DNA of 64,000 nucleotides from assembly GCA_030068145.1 (NCBI GenBank), contig JAPJBO010000242.1:1-64000 (forward strand), given 5' to 3'. This document shows, piece after piece, positions 62,061 through 64,000 of the stretch (positions are counted from its first letter, which is position 1; every line of letters starts with the position of its first letter). The position numbers were made by a program, and so were the translations under genes. This DNA is from Diplonema papillatum. Its lineage: Eukaryota; Euglenozoa; Diplonemea; Diplonemida; Diplonemidae. The notes below the pieces were generated by a model. It was given only the letters and a program-made list of their open reading frames with translations. It searched no databases and was not told the origin of the DNA.

Positions 62061-62204
62061 TGTGAAAACGGGTTTTTGCCTACAGGCTTTTCGTGTTATT
62101 CTGCAGATGCTTTGAGCTATCTTTGTGACTATGCTTTCAGTCGTCTTCTTAACCATGGTTAAGTGCTCAAATGGTGCCAGCCGAAGCTGGTAAAGCTTTG
62201 TTCT

Positions 62205-62405
62205 TCGCTTACACCACCGTGTGTTGTTTTCTCACTCAGGACTTTGACCTGTTGTGTTTGTGTGATTTGTCGTGTAGGGGTAGACCCGCATGACCTCACG
62301 TCCGTTAAACACGTGGTTCGGTAGTTACAGCACTTGGGATCCCTTCTGTTCTTTGTCGGGCAGCATCGTCGAGCATTTCCTTTCAAGCTGGCGCTTATGT
62401 AAAAA
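62205..62405 (+). repeat. dispersed repeat R2, 3' two thirds
   Basis: From cttcgcttacaccaccgtgt to tcaagctggcgcttatgta plus an A-run. Same orientation as its neighbour at 61765. Confidence 0.75.
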
Positions 62406-62409
62406 AGGT

Positions 62410-64000
62410 TTGTCGCATCCAGGTGCTCGAACCCAACCTGAACCAGGAATCTCCGTCAGGGTTCAACGAAGTAACCCCGAGCTCAAGCCCATTCAAAGTT
62501 TGAGAACAGGTCGAGGAAGCGATTTCCCCAACGCCTCCAATGATTCGCTTTACCGGGCGTAACCCCTGATTTGGAGTGTGGCTGGCGCCAGCCCCCACAC
62601 TGTCCTGAGGGAAACTGCGGAGTGAACCAGCTCGGAACACGGGCAGCACGCGGTACTAAGAGGAGAAGCGCTACCCGTGACCGCATTCGGCTCGCCTCCA
62701 CCTCACACCGAGCGTCGGGTGTGCCGCAACCAAAACGCGTGTAAATCCGCACCCGAAAAGCGGGTGTGACACCCACTTGCTCAACTCCAGCTTTAGCACC
62801 AGCTTCTGAGGCTGGGCTCCACCGTGCACATGGTGGGCGACGACCCTTCTCCCTGTCGAGCTGCATTGGCAGCTGCAAGCAGCGCTGTCACGCCTGCAAG
62901 GCTGGCCTGCAGGTCCCCCCTTCCTTGCACTGCGGCTGATCCCAGCCTTCTGAATACCAGCAGTACGCCGATGCCCAGCACTGGGCCACCTTGCAACCTG
63001 AGCTCTGGATCCAACCTCGAGCTTTTTAACAGCAGCAGCATTACTATACGCTCTTGGTGCTGGAAGCTGGCACCAGACTTGTACCAATTGTGTCCACTGA
63101 CAGGTTTAGATATCATCCATTGCTTCTAACGTACGAGCGAGCCGCTGCATTGCTCTTCGGCTCGTGCGGTATGATTTTTCCCCGCATCGGTTGTACCTGT
63201 CTCCAGTACGCGATGCGGAAACGGGTATACACACAGCAGACCCCACGGAGAGGATGGCTCAGTAGTTCTTCACAGAAAGGGAGGGTGAAAGCTTCAGTTA
63301 AAAGCAACGAAAAGCGAACGAAGCACAAAGCATCAACAGCCGTGCTAACGTTCTTCGAAGAGCAGGTGGTTAGCAGAAAAGCGAAGAAAAAAAAAGCAAG
63401 GAACGCTCCGAGCAAACCCTCCACGACGTTCCTTTGTGACGCAGGATCCGCCCGGTGCTCACGTCTTACGTTTATGGGACATAGAGAGAAGGTATAGTGG
63501 CAGTAGATGTTTGAACTTGATATGCAGCAACAATCTGTGACGATAGACAGTAGATGTAAACGGTGGTGCATGACACAGCATGGACAACGACTGCAAGAGT
63601 TGTGAGTTGTCAGACGCATATGGACCGCTTCCTTTCCCTGCGCTGCCATATGCCGAACTTGATGAACTTGACGACTCGGATGAGGCTGACGAGCTACTAC
63701 TATCCAACCTTGTTGGTTTGCAGTGCAAGTGTCAGCGCCCGACGAATGGTCGGATTTTCTAGACTGTTTCTTGTTGTTTCTAAAATGTGAAAAGGCAGAG
63801 ACTGCGCTGCAGTTTCGTGCCTCGCTGCACGTAGATTTATCATTCCATTCCGTTTACACAACCTCGAGTCTTCACACGAAGCAAACCAAACTATGAGCTT
63901 TTAAAGCGAATAAAGGTAAGCGAGCAGTTTGCTTGCACTCTATCATTGCAAGCGTTTAAAGCACATAGAAGCAAAAAAAGCGATTTGCGTGCTTGTGGAT
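62410..64000. other. no firm gene; R5 copy at 62985-63085
   Basis: Around 62790-62825 the words ccagcttctgaggctgggct match one arm of the 110-bp palindrome at 18936. R5 follows at 62985-63085. 63510-63548 repeats a word cluster (gaacttgatatgcagcaac, tctgtgacgatagac) also found at 2670-2706. A short plus frame at 63580-63762 (MDNDCKSCELSDAYGPLPF, then an acidic leucine-rich stretch) reads like protein but is only 60 residues and matches nothing recognised. Confidence 0.4.

Overview
The window is nuclear DNA from a eukaryote with large, repeat-filled spliceosomal introns (about 800 bp to 4.5 kb). Host exons are GC-rich. Splice donors are mostly of the gtgtgc, gtgcgt or gtatgc type, and acceptors are normal cag. 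Host genes are sparse; most of the DNA is transposon-derived or tandemly repeated. A kinesin-3-type motor with an FHA domain, the intron lengths and the density of tyrosine-recombinase retroelements suggest an alga or other protist with a mid-sized genome, for example a brown-alga-like stramenopile. The species cannot be fixed from sequence alone.

Host genes, all on the minus strand. (1) A kinesin-3-type motor gene starts at 6603. Three exons (motor domain, neck, FHA domain) are certain to about 2857, and further probable exons continue to about 463 and possibly off the left edge. (2) A two-exon gene (21635 to 15449, 4.46 kb intron) encodes a signal peptide, a cysteine-rich ectodomain, one membrane segment and a cytoplasmic tail; no family is recognised. 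(3) NAA10, the catalytic N-terminal acetyltransferase, at 28687-27998. (4) A two-exon gene (55960 to 54401) for a protein with an MIT-like helical region and an NPF motif, with a partial tandem copy downstream. (5) NIP7, a 60S ribosome biogenesis factor, at 58899-58357. (6) A small single-pass membrane protein at 61640.

Mobile DNA. Two tyrosine-recombinase (YR) retroelements lie side by side on the minus strand (29.8-36.6 kb), both ordered Gag, YR, RT. A Polinton-like element follows (about 39.0-51.6 kb): papain-like protease, packaging ATPase, basic protein, penton-like protein, PLA2-like protein, C2H2 zinc-finger protein and a fibre with two knob-like repeats. Inside its zinc-finger gene, in a (GAA)n tract, sit two tandem copies of a 2.62 kb RT-RNase H element. 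Its ends form the split direct repeats (A1...B1-A2-B2) typical of YR retroelements, yet it encodes no recombinase. This is the most unusual structure in the window. All of these are treated as fossils.

Short repeats. At least eight dispersed families recur, several of them inside host introns (R1, R2, R3). There is a tRNA-headed composite element with terminal inverted repeats in two opposite copies, GTCGAATAATAACA-ended MITEs, a 110 bp palindrome, a 58 nt fragment of the 5' end of 18S rRNA next to a small MITE, and many minisatellites. The stretches 6.6-12.2, 21.7-27.3, 51.6-53.4, 56-58.3 and 61.8-64 kb hold no gene that can be supported.
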